This document shows positions 41,536-49,644 of a stretch of DNA of 64,000 nucleotides, piece by piece; position 1 is the first letter of the stretch, and every line of letters begins with the position of its first letter. The position numbers and the translations under genes were made by a program. A model generated the notes under the pieces. That model was not told where the DNA came from, did no database searches, and worked only from the letters and a program-made list of their open reading frames with translations. This stretch comes from Amycolatopsis thailandensis. GTDB taxonomy: Bacteria; Actinomycetota; Actinomycetes; Mycobacteriales; Pseudonocardiaceae. Where the stretch lies: positions 1 to 64,000 of the forward strand of contig NZ_NMQT01000060.1 of the NCBI RefSeq assembly GCF_002234405.1, read 5' to 3'.

Positions 41536-41577
41536 GCTCACCTGGCCAACTCTACGACTGCCGGGCGTGAAAGCATC

Positions 41578-42363
41578 GTGACCGTGCCTGGCTACGAGAA
41601 TGATCTGGACCTCGCCACCCGGCTGGCCGACGCCGCCGACGCCATCACCACCGCCCGGTTCCGCGCGCTGGACCTGGCCGTGGAACGCAAACCCGATCGG
41701 ACCCCGGTCACCGACGCGGATACCGCCGTCGAGGACGCCATCCGTGCGATCCTCGCCACAGACCGCCCGGACGACGCCGTGCTCGGCGAGGAACGCGGCG
41801 GTTCGGCCGCGACCGGCCGCGCCTGGGTGCTCGACCCGATCGACGGGACCAAGAACTTCCTGCGCGGCGTCCCGGTCTGGGCGACGCTGATCGCGCTCGT
41901 CGAAGACGGCACGCCCGTGGTGGGCATGATCAGCGCGCCGCTGCTCGGGCGCCGCTGGTGGGCCGCCACCGGGGACGGCGCCTGGATGAGCGATTCCGCC
42001 GGGGAGCGCCGCATCTCGGTGTCGAAGGTCGCGTCGCTCGAAGACGCGTATCTGTCCACAACGGACCTGAACTCGTGGGTGGAGTACCACTCGCGGGAAA
42101 AGTACCTCGACCTCGTCAACGCGTGCTGGGAAAGCCGGGCCTTCGGCGACTTCTGGCACCACTGCCTGGTGGCCGAGGGCGCTTTGGACGTCACCGCGGA
42201 ATGCATCGTGAACCCGTGGGACGTCGCGGCGGCGCAGGTGCTGATCACCGAAGCCGGTGGCCGGTTCAGCGACTTGAACGGCGAAGCTCGCTACGACAAC
42301 GGCTCGGCGCTGTCGACGAACGGCCTGCTGCACGACGAGGCGCTGGCGATCCTGAAGCGCTGA
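41578..42363 (+). CDS. hisN: Histidinol-phosphatase of the inositol monophosphatase family
   Basis: A 261-residue Mg2+-dependent phosphatase. PVTDADTAVEDAI, GEERGG, VLDPIDGTKNFLRGVPVWATL and VNPWDVAAAQVLITEAGG are the metal- and phosphate-binding motifs of the IMPase fold; the ...KNFLRG and GDFWHHCLVAEGALD pattern fits actinobacterial HisN, which removes phosphate from histidinol phosphate. Inositol phosphate is an alternative substrate that I cannot exclude. GTG 41578 is only 42 bases from the divergent response-regulator start. Confidence 0.85.
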   Translation: MTVPGYENDLDLATRLADAADAITTARFRALDLAVERKPDRTPVTDADTAVEDAIRAILATDRPDDAVLGEERGGSAATGRAWVLDPIDGTKNFLRGVPVWATLIALVEDGTPVVGMISAPLLGRRWWAATGDGAWMSDSAGERRISVSKVASLEDAYLSTTDLNSWVEYHSREKYLDLVNACWESRAFGDFWHHCLVAEGALDVTAECIVNPWDVAAAQVLITEAGGRFSDLNGEARYDNGSALSTNGLLHDEALAILKR

Positions 42364-42364
42364 G

Positions 42365-42640
42365 TCACTGCGCGCCGGGAAGCAGGCCGACGGCGCCTCG
42401 CGCGACCTGTGACCAGGCGAGACGTCCGAAGAGGTAGTGGCAGGCGACCTGTTCGCTGGTGAACCGTGCCCAGTCGTACCGGTTGCCCTGCTCACGCCAG
42501 AAGACCTCCCAAGCGGGCTCGGCGCCCTCTACCTCCGTGCGCATCAGGCACCAGGCGTTGTCGGCTTCCGTGCCGACCGAGACCACCTCGGCCGGCACGC
42601 CCAGCGCCGCCAGCCACCGCAGGATCGTCCCCGTGTTCAC
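42365..42640 (-). CDS. Small protein coupled to TNT-domain gene, candidate immunity protein
   Basis: A 91-residue acidic, Trp-rich soluble protein (EADNAWCLMRTEVEGAEPAW, EVFWREQGNRYDWARF). Its GTG overlaps the TNT gene stop by 4 bases (GTGA), so production of the two is coupled. Small proteins of this outline directly after TNT genes occur in other actinomycetes as I recall them, and the arrangement is the usual one for toxin and immunity genes. Immunity function is inference from position. The stop lies two bases from the hisN stop. Confidence 0.6.
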   Translation of the reverse strand: MNTGTILRWLAALGVPAEVVSVGTEADNAWCLMRTEVEGAEPAWEVFWREQGNRYDWARFTSEQVACHYLFGRLAWSQVARGAVGLLPGAQ

Positions 42641-43455
42641 CGAACCTCCCCCGTGACGTCCGCCAGGAAGCCCAGCGTGACGAGTTCATCGGCGCCCAGC
42701 ACCGCGCGGAAACGCACCCCGCCGCCCGGTTGGCCGAACCACTCGGCGGTCACCGAACGCCAGACCGGCAACGGCCGGACGACGCGGTAGCGCCGGTACG
42801 CGGCGAGCTGGTCCGGCGGCAGGGAACGCATCGAAAACAAGGTGGCGTCCTCGGCGAACACCCGGCCGTGCTGATCCCCGAAGCGGTCGAGATGAGTGCC
42901 GACGTCGAGCATCACCGGCGTCGCCGGGTCGATCCCGCCCTCACCGGGAGGCCACAGATAAGCCGTCTCGCCGACGAAGCGCTCTCGCCAGTCCTCTTGG
43001 GACTCTCCGCCCCAAGGGTCGTGTCCCCGCGTCAGCTCCGCCGGGGCGGCGACGGACGGTGTCGTCGGCGATCGCCGGAAACCGCTGCTGACGTGAGACA
43101 ACGCGTCCAGATCGTCCAGCACGCCCGCCTCGGGGTGATCCTGCGGGCCGGAAGCGCCGTCCGGCAGCGGCAACTGGCGCGCGGGTTTCCCCATCGCGAC
43201 CGGCAGGTGCCCGATCGGGAACATGTGCACGAGGAACAGCGCGATCACGCTCTCCCGCTCGGTCCGCAAAGCCCCCATGGGCGGCGGCACGGGAGGCGGC
43301 GGTTGCGATTGCGGGAAGGGCACTCGCAACGGCGCCACCGAGGCAGGCCACGGCGAAGGCGCATACGGAGCGCGCGCCCCGTGCTGGGGTGTCGGGGCGT
43401 CGTAATCGGCAGGCAGCCGGATGGGCCCCGTCCCGGCCTCGCTCGGATCGGTCAC
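42637..43455 (-). CDS. TNT-domain protein (NAD+ glycohydrolase-toxin fold)
   Basis: A 272-residue protein. The N-terminal ~45 residues are Pro-rich; residues ~58-150 contain a helical segment (TERESVIALFLVHMFPIGHL). The C-terminal ~105 residues fit the TNT domain of M. tuberculosis CpnT: WPPGEGGIDP, THLDRFGDQHGRVFAEDA, MRSLPPDQL and WFGQPGGGVRF. By eye the position of the essential His is Arg (AYRRYRV) and a Gln also appears replaced, so classical NADase activity is uncertain. No WXG100 or signal sequence is attached. The next gene overlaps by 4 bases and may be its immunity partner. Confidence 0.72.
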   Translation of the reverse strand: MTDPSEAGTGPIRLPADYDAPTPQHGARAPYAPSPWPASVAPLRVPFPQSQPPPPVPPPMGALRTERESVIALFLVHMFPIGHLPVAMGKPARQLPLPDGASGPQDHPEAGVLDDLDALSHVSSGFRRSPTTPSVAAPAELTRGHDPWGGESQEDWRERFVGETAYLWPPGEGGIDPATPVMLDVGTHLDRFGDQHGRVFAEDATLFSMRSLPPDQLAAYRRYRVVRPLPVWRSVTAEWFGQPGGGVRFRAVLGADELVTLGFLADVTGEVR

Positions 43456-43571
43456 CGCACCTCCCCCAAGGAATCGATCCCACCGTGAAGGGGGAGGCAG
43501 CGGACAGGACGCGCTACGACTTTAGCGCCGACCGGCGTTCTCGTCGGCGGATACCCGAAAGCGCGCGCACC

Positions 43572-44504
43572 TCAGCCGGCGAGCGCGTTGACCACCCGGG
43601 ACGGGCTGGGCCTGCCGAGCTTCCCGGCCATCCACTTGCTCGTCGCCACCAGCGCGTCGAGATCGACGCCGGTTTCGACGCCGAGGCCGTCGAGCATCCA
43701 CACCAGATCTTCGGTGGCGAGGTTGCCGGTGGCCGATTCGGCGTACGGGCAGCCACCGAGTCCACCGGCCGAAGAGTCCACAGTGGACACTCCGCAGCGA
43801 AGGGCCGCCAACGTGTTCGCGAGCGCCTGGCCGTAGGTGTCGTGGAAATGGACGGCCAGCGTGCCGACGTCGGGGAACAGCCCGATCAGTGCTTCGACCT
43901 GTCCCGCGGTGGCGACGCCGATGGTGTCCCCGAGCGAGAGCTGCGAGCAGCCCAGGTCCAGGAGCCGTTTGCCGACTCCGGCGACCTGCGCGGCCGGGAC
44001 GGCGCCCTCCCACGGGTCGCCGAAGCACATCGACACGTATCCGCGGACGTCGAGACCTTCGGCCCGCGCCCGGGTGACGACCGGCTCGAACATCGCGAAC
44101 TGGTCGTCGACCGTCGAATTGAGGTTCTTCTTGGCGAAGGTCTCGGTGGCGCTGGCGAAGATCGCGATATGCGAGACCCCGGCCTCCAGCGCCCTGTCCA
44201 GCCCGCGCTCGTTCGGGACGAGCACCGGGTAACGGATGCCTTCGCGCTTGTCGAGCCCGGCCAGGAGCTGCTCGGCGTCGGCCAGCTGCGGCACCCATTT
44301 CGGGCTCACGAAACTGGTCGCCTCGAGCGTGGTCAGCCCGGAATCGGCGAGTTTGTCCAGGAATTCGAGTTTGACCTCGACCGGGACGATCGCCTTCTCG
44401 TTCTGGAGCCCGTCGCGCGGGCCGACCTCCCAGATCGTCACGCGCTCCGGCAGGGCCGAGGCGGACGGGACGCGGTCCGGCAGTCCCAGCTCTCGCGTGC
44501 CCAT
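43572..44504 (-). CDS. Hydroxymethylglutaryl-CoA lyase
   Basis: A 310-residue DRE-TIM metallolyase that cleaves HMG-CoA to acetyl-CoA and acetoacetate in leucine breakdown. VTIWEVGPRDGLQNEKAIVP (about 22-41) holds the metal and catalytic residues, SLGDTIGVAT and VHFHDTYGQALAN supply metal-binding His residues, and SSAGGLGGCPYAESATGN carries the active Cys. The start overlaps the upstream PH-domain gene stop by one base (TGATG), so they are co-translated. Role is confident; physiological link with nearby accD5 is possible. Confidence 0.9.
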   Translation of the reverse strand: MGTRELGLPDRVPSASALPERVTIWEVGPRDGLQNEKAIVPVEVKLEFLDKLADSGLTTLEATSFVSPKWVPQLADAEQLLAGLDKREGIRYPVLVPNERGLDRALEAGVSHIAIFASATETFAKKNLNSTVDDQFAMFEPVVTRARAEGLDVRGYVSMCFGDPWEGAVPAAQVAGVGKRLLDLGCSQLSLGDTIGVATAGQVEALIGLFPDVGTLAVHFHDTYGQALANTLAALRCGVSTVDSSAGGLGGCPYAESATGNLATEDLVWMLDGLGVETGVDLDALVATSKWMAGKLGRPSPSRVVNALAG

Positions 44505-45085
44505 CAACGGCGCCGGTTTCCGCGCGGCGGGCGGCCCTGCGGAGGAAGCGGTTCGGTCTGCTGCGGCGCCCCCGCGGGCGGGGCGTAGTCGTCGTACGGG
44601 TTGTCGTTGACCTCCCGGTAGATGACCGTGTGCACGCGCTCGACCTTGGGGATGTCGTCGAACTTCAGCGGTTCGTCCGAGGCGGACTCGATCACCAGGG
44701 TGCCGCAGCCGAACACGCGGTCCAGCAGGCCGTGCTCGAACTGGACGCTGTTGATCCGCGACATCGGGATGTCGATCCCGGTCCGCTTCAGCACGCCTTC
44801 ACGGGCGATCAGCCTGTCCGTGGTCACGATGAAATGCGTCGTGCGCCAGCGGACGAACGGGGCCAGGAAGAGCCATACGACGAGGATCAGGCCGACCGCG
44901 GCGATCGCGATCAGCCAGATCAGGTCCCAGGGGGCCGCCGCGTCCTTCGCGAAGAGGCCGAGCACGATGCCCCCACCGAGCGTGACGATCAACGCGAGGA
45001 AGGGGAAGATCAGCATCTTGAAATGCGGGTGACTGTGCACCACGACGTGCTCGTTTTCGCTGAGCAAATCGTCCGGATAGGCCAC
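44504..45085 (-). CDS. PH-domain (bPH2/YdbS-like) membrane protein
   Basis: A 193-residue protein started at GTG 45085, preceded by GGGAG. Two membrane helices (about 25-47 and 56-80) are followed by a bacterial PH-like domain (THFIVTTDRLIAREGVLKRT, IDIPMSRINSVQFEHGLLDR) and a Pro-rich tail. It corresponds to M. tuberculosis Rv3278c by position between gtrA and birA genes. Function is unknown beyond membrane association. It is followed by the HMG-CoA lyase gene with a one-base overlap. Confidence 0.83.
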   Translation of the reverse strand: MAYPDDLLSENEHVVVHSHPHFKMLIFPFLALIVTLGGGIVLGLFAKDAAAPWDLIWLIAIAAVGLILVVWLFLAPFVRWRTTHFIVTTDRLIAREGVLKRTGIDIPMSRINSVQFEHGLLDRVFGCGTLVIESASDEPLKFDDIPKVERVHTVIYREVNDNPYDDYAPPAGAPQQTEPLPPQGRPPRGNRRR

Positions 45086-45182
45086 GACGGACGCTCCCAA
45101 AGTGTGTTCGGCGCTGGTGAGCTCACCGTACCGGCGAACGGTCCCGGTGGAAGACCGGACGCCGCAAAACACACCGCACGGA

Positions 45183-46007
45183 TCAGGACCCGGCGGGCCG
45201 CACGTGGACGACGTCTCCGGCGAACACCGTGTAGCGCTCACCACCGGGAACGTCGACCTGGAGCTGACCGGCGGGATCGATGTCGGCGGCGCGGCCGGTC
45301 AGCGCCGAACCGTCGGGCAGCTGGACCTCGACGTCCTGGCCCAGCGTGGCGCAATGCCGCCGGTAGTCCCCGAGCAGGCCCGCCTCGGCCAGCGATCCGC
45401 CGGCGAGCCGCCAGCGGTGTTCGAGCTCGTCGAAGCCGGTGAGCAGGCGGGTGGCGATCTCGGCGCGGTCGGTCTCCGTCGCCCCCTGCTCGGCCAGCGA
45501 GGTCGCGGGCAGGCCACCGGGCCCGGCCGGGACGTTCTCGCCGAGCGGCAGCACGTTCAGGCCGATCCCGAGGATCACGGTGGTCTCGTCGCCCGCGACG
45601 GCCTCCGCCAGGATGCCCGCGCATTTCGCGCGCTCCGGACCGGCCAGGACGTCGTTCGGCCATTTGAGGACCGCGTCGACCCCGAGGCCCGCGGCGACCT
45701 CCCGGACCGCGAGTCCCGCGACCACGGAAAGTGAACCCAAATTGGCGAACGGGACCCCGCCCGGACGCAGCAGGACACTGACGTAAAGGCCAGTTCCCTT
45801 CGGCGAGGACCATTGCCGCGCGCGGCGGCCGACGCCGGCCGTCTGCTCTTCGGCGATCAGCACTGTGCGGTCTTCGGCCCCCTTCGAGGCGGCTTCCCGC
45901 AGGTCGGCGTTGGTGGACCCGGTGCTCGCCACGACCTGGATCGCGGCGTACCGGCCGGACAGCGCGGCGCTCAGACGCTCGGCGTCGAGGGCTCCCGTCT
46001 CACTCAT
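45183..46007 (-). CDS. birA: Biotin--[acetyl-CoA-carboxylase] ligase
   Basis: A 274-residue group I BirA without a DNA-binding domain. It joins biotin to the carrier subunit of acyl-CoA carboxylases. STGSTNADL binds biotin, TAGVGRRARQWSSPKGTGLY is the biotinyl-AMP loop (GVGRRAR for the usual GRGRxGR), KWPNDV carries the catalytic Lys, and the C-terminal SH3-like cap is present (LTGRAADIDPAGQLQV). As in M. tuberculosis it lies near accD5, though here 13 kb intervene. It is divergent from the NlpC/P60 gene. Confidence 0.93.
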   Translation of the reverse strand: MSETGALDAERLSAALSGRYAAIQVVASTGSTNADLREAASKGAEDRTVLIAEEQTAGVGRRARQWSSPKGTGLYVSVLLRPGGVPFANLGSLSVVAGLAVREVAAGLGVDAVLKWPNDVLAGPERAKCAGILAEAVAGDETTVILGIGLNVLPLGENVPAGPGGLPATSLAEQGATETDRAEIATRLLTGFDELEHRWRLAGGSLAEAGLLGDYRRHCATLGQDVEVQLPDGSALTGRAADIDPAGQLQVDVPGGERYTVFAGDVVHVRPAGS

Positions 46008-46087
46008 CTGCCCAGAATATGAGAGTCCCCCTAACGTGCAAGGCGTTCGCTCGTTACGCAGAGGTGGTCTCCAATAATCTTGACGGC

Positions 46088-47203
46088 GTGACCGAGCCCG
46101 ACTCCGCTTCGAACGCGCCCGAAACCAGCCCGAAGAAGTCGTGGGCGCACGGCGTGGCGATGCGCGGCCTGGTCGCGCTCCCGCTGGTCGCCGGGCTCGC
46201 GACGGCGGGCTGGCTGCTCGCGGGCGGCAACGACCCGGCGCCCGCCGACGGGAACCAGCCGGTGCCCGTTCCCGCCGCGAAGCAGGATCCGGCCACCGTC
46301 GGCGGCGGCGCGGGTCCGTCGGTCCTCGAAGTCAGCGCGCCGGTCAAGGCACAGGAGACACCGAAGGGCGTCCGGCCGCTCGAAGAGTGGGCCGAGAAAC
46401 TCGCCGGACCGCTCGACATCCCGGCGAAGTCGCTCATCGGCTACGCGAACGGCGAACTCGCGCTGCGCGGCGAGCAGCCGAACTGTCACCTGTCCTGGGT
46501 CACCCTGGCCGGGATCGGCGCCGCGAGCTCGAACCACGGACGCGGCGGCGAGAACCCCCTCGGCCTCTCGGCACAGCAGTGGAAGAAACACGGCGGGTCG
46601 ATCCCCGGCATCGCGAAGCCCGCGCTCGCCGACCCCGACTCCTCCTCGGTCGCCGCCGGTCGCGCGCTGTGCTCCTCCGGAGCCGACCTCGGCGGCGGCA
46701 ACGGCTGGTGGAAGGCGATCGCCGGCTACCAGGGCGGCAAGGGCAACGAGGCCGAACTGTTCCGCCAGCGCGTCTTGGGCAACGCTCAGCTGTACGCGAC
46801 CCTTTCCCTCGACCCCGCGCGAAGCTCGAGCCCCGCGGTGAAGGCGACCCGGTTCGCGCTCGGCCAGCTGGGACTCCCGTACGTGTGGGGCGGCAACGGA
46901 CCGGAAGCGGGCGCGGCGGGCTTCGACTGCTCCGGGCTGACGAAGGCGTCCTACGACGAGGCCGGGGTCGCGCTCCCGCGGACCGCGGACAGCCAGTTCC
47001 GGGCCTTGCAGCAGGTGCCCGGCGAGCCGAAGCTCGGCGATCTCGTGTTCTACGGGAACCCGTCGACGCGGATCCACCACGTGGGGCTGTACCTCGGGAA
47101 CGGCCTGATGATCAACGCGCCCACCGAGGGCCAGGCGATCCAGATCCACACGTACCACTCGAAGGGCGACGACTACACCGGCGCGGGCCGCCCGTCTGCC
47201 TGA
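46088..47203 (+). CDS. NlpC/P60 peptidoglycan hydrolase with N-terminal membrane anchor
   Basis: A 371-residue protein (GTG 46088). A membrane anchor or signal (GLVALPLVAGLATAGWLL) is at about 24-41. A lysozyme-like region follows (WAEKLAGPLDIPAKSLIGYA, GIGAASSNHGRGG), typical of truncated lytic-transglycosylase modules. The C-terminal NlpC/P60 domain has VWGGNGPEAGAAGFDCSGLT with the catalytic Cys and HHVGLYLGNGLMINAP with the His. It cuts stem peptides of peptidoglycan outside the cell. Two perfect palindromes follow the gene. Confidence 0.9.
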   Translation: MTEPDSASNAPETSPKKSWAHGVAMRGLVALPLVAGLATAGWLLAGGNDPAPADGNQPVPVPAAKQDPATVGGGAGPSVLEVSAPVKAQETPKGVRPLEEWAEKLAGPLDIPAKSLIGYANGELALRGEQPNCHLSWVTLAGIGAASSNHGRGGENPLGLSAQQWKKHGGSIPGIAKPALADPDSSSVAAGRALCSSGADLGGGNGWWKAIAGYQGGKGNEAELFRQRVLGNAQLYATLSLDPARSSSPAVKATRFALGQLGLPYVWGGNGPEAGAAGFDCSGLTKASYDEAGVALPRTADSQFRALQQVPGEPKLGDLVFYGNPSTRIHHVGLYLGNGLMINAPTEGQAIQIHTYHSKGDDYTGAGRPSA

Positions 47204-47231
47204 GTCGGTCGTCGGCGTGCCGGCTTCGGGT

Positions 47232-47284
47232 GTCGCGAAAGCCACTTTCGGGACGTCTGACGTCCCGAAAGTGGCTTTCGCGAC
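47232..47284. terminator. Perfect 25-bp hairpin (AAAGCCACTTTC family)
   Basis: Bases 47232-47256 pair perfectly with 47260-47284 around a three-base loop; the arm is GTCGCGAAAGCCACTTTCGG plus five bases. It starts 28 bases after the hydrolase stop and lies between convergent genes, so termination is likely. Its core reappears in the next hairpin with different outer bases. Confidence 0.8.
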
Positions 47285-47322
47285 GCTGGGCGCTGCCGGA
47301 GGACGCGCCCCCGCGCACAGGG

Positions 47323-47379
47323 GTGTTGTGAAAGCCACTTTCACAACGTTGAAGGTTGTGAAAGTGGCTTTCACAACAC
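47323..47379. terminator. Second perfect 25-bp hairpin (AAAGCCACTTTC family)
   Basis: Bases 47323-47347 pair perfectly with 47355-47379 around GTTGAAG. Each arm (GTTGTGAAAGCCACTTTCAC plus AAC) is itself nearly palindromic, allowing a cruciform or two small hairpins. It lies 43 bases before the end of the convergent phosphatase gene; with the previous hairpin it makes a double barrier. Confidence 0.8.
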
Positions 47380-47421
47380 GCCGCCTTAGCCGTACCTATT
47401 CCATAGGACCGTCTCAGTCAC

Positions 47422-47961
47422 TCACGAGCCGGGCGGCCAGCGCAGCCGGTGGATGGCGGGCATCGGCATGTCCCGCGAGAAGGGCCAGTCGATTCCCGGA
47501 ATGATCCCCGCCAGCAGGCGCGACACGAAAGTCCCGTGGCTCCCCAGCAGCACGACACCGCCCGCGTGCTGCTCCGCCAGCCGCTCGACGGCCGCGATCG
47601 CCCGCGCTGTCAGCTGCCGCAGGCTCTCCGCGCCAGTACGAGCGAAATCCGGATCGGCCCAGCTGCGCGCGTAGTGCACGGCGTAGTCCGGCGTCGGCTC
47701 CAGACCTGAGTCCCACTCGCGGAGTTCCCAGCTCGTGGTGACTTCGAGCCCGGCCAGTCTCGCCGCGGGTTCGACCGTCGCGACCGCTCGCCGGTACGGA
47801 CTCGACACCACCGCCGTCGGGTTCATCGCGGCGAGTTCGGGCGCGAGGAGCTCCGCGGCCGCGATGCCCGCCGTTGTCAAAGGCCGATCCGGGTCGTCGG
47901 GCTTTCCCGGCGACGGCGGAACGGACTCGGCGTGCCGTACGAGGACGATTTCGCAGGTCAC
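47422..47961 (-). CDS. Histidine phosphatase family protein
   Basis: A 179-residue phosphoglycerate-mutase-like phosphatase. VLVRHAESVPPSPG contains the RHxE motif with the phospho-His; VSSPYRRAVATVEP and LLGSHGTFVSRLLAG supply the second Arg and His. Substrate is not evident; small phosphate esters are typical. GTG 47961 overlaps the upstream hydrolase gene by 4 bases (GTGA), so it is the second gene of an operon. It ends opposite the NlpC/P60 gene. Confidence 0.87.
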   Translation of the reverse strand: MTCEIVLVRHAESVPPSPGKPDDPDRPLTTAGIAAAELLAPELAAMNPTAVVSSPYRRAVATVEPAARLAGLEVTTSWELREWDSGLEPTPDYAVHYARSWADPDFARTGAESLRQLTARAIAAVERLAEQHAGGVVLLGSHGTFVSRLLAGIIPGIDWPFSRDMPMPAIHRLRWPPGS

Positions 47962-48785
47962 AGACGGTCGGCCAGCCATTCGAGGGCGGCTTCCCCCTGA
48001 CGGAGAACCGAGATGTGACCGTCCTCCGGAAACACGCGCAACTCGGCCGTGGCGCACTGCCGCGCGAGCCACTCCCCGTGCCCGACGGGCGCGATGCGGT
48101 CGGCGCCGCCGTGCACGAGCAGCACCGGCGCCTTGACGTCGGACGGCTGGAATCCCCAGGGCGCGACGTACGCGAGATCGTCGTCGATCAGTGCGCCGGG
48201 GCCGCCCTCGATCGCGGGACCGACGACGTCGAGCAGCCATTTCCAGTCGTCCGCCAAGGCCGCGTGATCCGCCGGGGTGAACATCTCGGCGTCGTACTCG
48301 GCCGCCGCCTCGTGGCGTTCCTTCTCCTCCCGGCCTGCCAAGGCCGCCGTCAGCGAGCCGACGCCCGCCGCGCTCATCCCCGCGAACCATTCCCAGCTCT
48401 CGGAGTGCGGAGCCATGCTCGCGACGCCGACCATCGCCGAGACCCGCTCCGGCAACAGAGCAGCGCACGCGAAGGCGTGTGGTCCGCCGCCGGAATGCCC
48501 GTAGACCGCGAACCGCTCGATCTCCAGGGCATCGGCGATCTTCTCGACGTCCGACGCCGCCGACGCGACATCTCGGCCGGGACGCGGCGAGGAGCCGCCG
48601 TACCCGGGCCGATCGTAGGAGACCCACCTCAGCCCGAGCCGTTCGGCGGCCGGGAAAAGCGGTGACGGCGGGGCGCCGATGTTCGGAGTCCCGTGGTGCC
48701 AGAACACCACCGGACCGGTGCCGCCGGTGTCGTACGTGTGCAGAATGGTCCCGTTCCCCAGGTCCACGTCGAACTCGTTCACCAT
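47958..48785 (-). CDS. Alpha/beta hydrolase
   Basis: A 275-residue alpha/beta-fold hydrolase. WHHGTPNIGAPPSPL marks the oxyanion region, YGHSGGGPHAFACAA is the nucleophile elbow with Ser in GHSGG, VLLVHGGADRIAP the acid and EDGHISVL the His. No signal peptide is present. ATG 48785 lies 27 bases from the divergent oxidoreductase gene. Substrate unknown; esterase or lipase-like activity is most likely. Confidence 0.87.
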   Translation of the reverse strand: MVNEFDVDLGNGTILHTYDTGGTGPVVFWHHGTPNIGAPPSPLFPAAERLGLRWVSYDRPGYGGSSPRPGRDVASAASDVEKIADALEIERFAVYGHSGGGPHAFACAALLPERVSAMVGVASMAPHSESWEWFAGMSAAGVGSLTAALAGREEKERHEAAAEYDAEMFTPADHAALADDWKWLLDVVGPAIEGGPGALIDDDLAYVAPWGFQPSDVKAPVLLVHGGADRIAPVGHGEWLARQCATAELRVFPEDGHISVLRQGEAALEWLADRL

Positions 48786-48812
48786 CGGCCGAGCGTAGGG
48801 CACCCTGGACCC

Positions 48813-49208
48813 ATGTCGCGCTATCACGAGATCAAGCACCGGGTGGCCACCACCTTCCAGCGGCACGTCGGCAACCCACTCCTCCGGCGGCTGCCCGCCC
48901 AGCCCGTCCTGGAGACCACCGGTCGCAAGTCCGGGGAACCCCGGCAGACGCCGATCGGCGGCCGCAAGGTGGGCCGCGAGTTCTGGATCGTCTCGGAGTT
49001 CGGCGAGAAATCGCAGTACGTCCGCAACATCCAGGCAGATCCTCGCGTCCGGCTCCGGCTCAAGGGCCAGTGGCACACCGGCACGGCGCACCTGCTCCCG
49101 GACGACGACCCCCGCGCGCGGCTGAGGGCCCTGCCCAGGTTCAACAGCGCCGCCGTGCAGGCGATCGGCACGGATCTCCTCACCATCCGGGTCGATCTCG
49201 ACGACTGA
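48813..49208 (+). CDS. F420-linked deazaflavin-dependent nitroreductase family protein
   Basis: A 131-residue split-barrel protein of the Ddn/PF04075 family: LETTGRKSGEPRQTPIGGRK, WIVSEFGEKSQYVRNIQADP and RVRLRLKGQWHTGTAHLL. Members bind F420 and reduce quinones or nitro compounds. ATG 48813 is used; the upstream frame is antisense to the hydrolase. The stop is 40 bases before the MerR gene. Confidence 0.87.
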   Translation: MSRYHEIKHRVATTFQRHVGNPLLRRLPAQPVLETTGRKSGEPRQTPIGGRKVGREFWIVSEFGEKSQYVRNIQADPRVRLRLKGQWHTGTAHLLPDDDPRARLRALPRFNSAAVQAIGTDLLTIRVDLDD

Positions 49209-49211
49209 GTT

Positions 49212-49242
49212 TTGCCTTGACGCCAAGGGCAAGGTTTACGCT
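49212..49242 (+). promoter_or_regulatory. MerR-type promoter/operator with 19-bp spacer
   Basis: TTGCCT (49212-49217) and TACGCT (49237-49242) are 19 bases apart, the over-long spacing typical of MerR-activated promoters, and the spacer region contains CCTTG-ACGC-CAAGG (49215-49228), extendable to TTGCCTTG/CAAGGGCAA. The merR-like ATG lies six bases further, giving an almost leaderless message. This suggests autoregulation of the MerR-thioredoxin unit. Confidence 0.6.
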
Positions 49243-49248
49243 CGGACC

Positions 49249-49644
49249 ATGCGGATCGGCGAACTCGCCGCGCGGACCGGGACCACCACGCGCGCGCTGC
49301 GTTTCTATGAGTCACAAGGGCTTCTCGACGCTCGGCGCGCGTCGAACGGGTACCGGGAGTACGACGAGGACGACTACCGCCTGGTGAACGAGATCCTGAC
49401 CCTGCAAGCGGTCGGGCTCAGTCTGGAGGACACCAGGCCGTTCGTCGAATGTCTGCGCGCCGGTCACGAGACCGGCGACTCGTGCGCCGATTCGATCGAG
49501 GTCTACCAACGCAAACTCGCCGAGGTGGACGCCTGTCTTGCCAGGCTCAACGACGTGCGGGACAGCCTGCTGACCAAGCTCGCGGGCGCGTTGAAGACAC
49601 CGCCGGGGCCGTGCGTCGTCGTGCCGCGAACCGAGGAGGCCTGA
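49249..49644 (+). CDS. MerR-family regulator with conserved cysteines
   Basis: A 131-residue MerR protein. The winged helix-turn-helix (MRIGELAARTGTTTRALRFY) and coiled dimerisation helix (about 80-115) are clear. Cys68 and Cys79 (VECLRAGHETGDSCADS) lie at the start of the effector helix and Cys122 near the C terminus, suggesting thiol or metal sensing. The stop abuts the thioredoxin ATG, so both are one operon, making redox control plausible. The effector itself is inferred. Confidence 0.87.
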   Translation: MRIGELAARTGTTTRALRFYESQGLLDARRASNGYREYDEDDYRLVNEILTLQAVGLSLEDTRPFVECLRAGHETGDSCADSIEVYQRKLAEVDACLARLNDVRDSLLTKLAGALKTPPGPCVVVPRTEEA

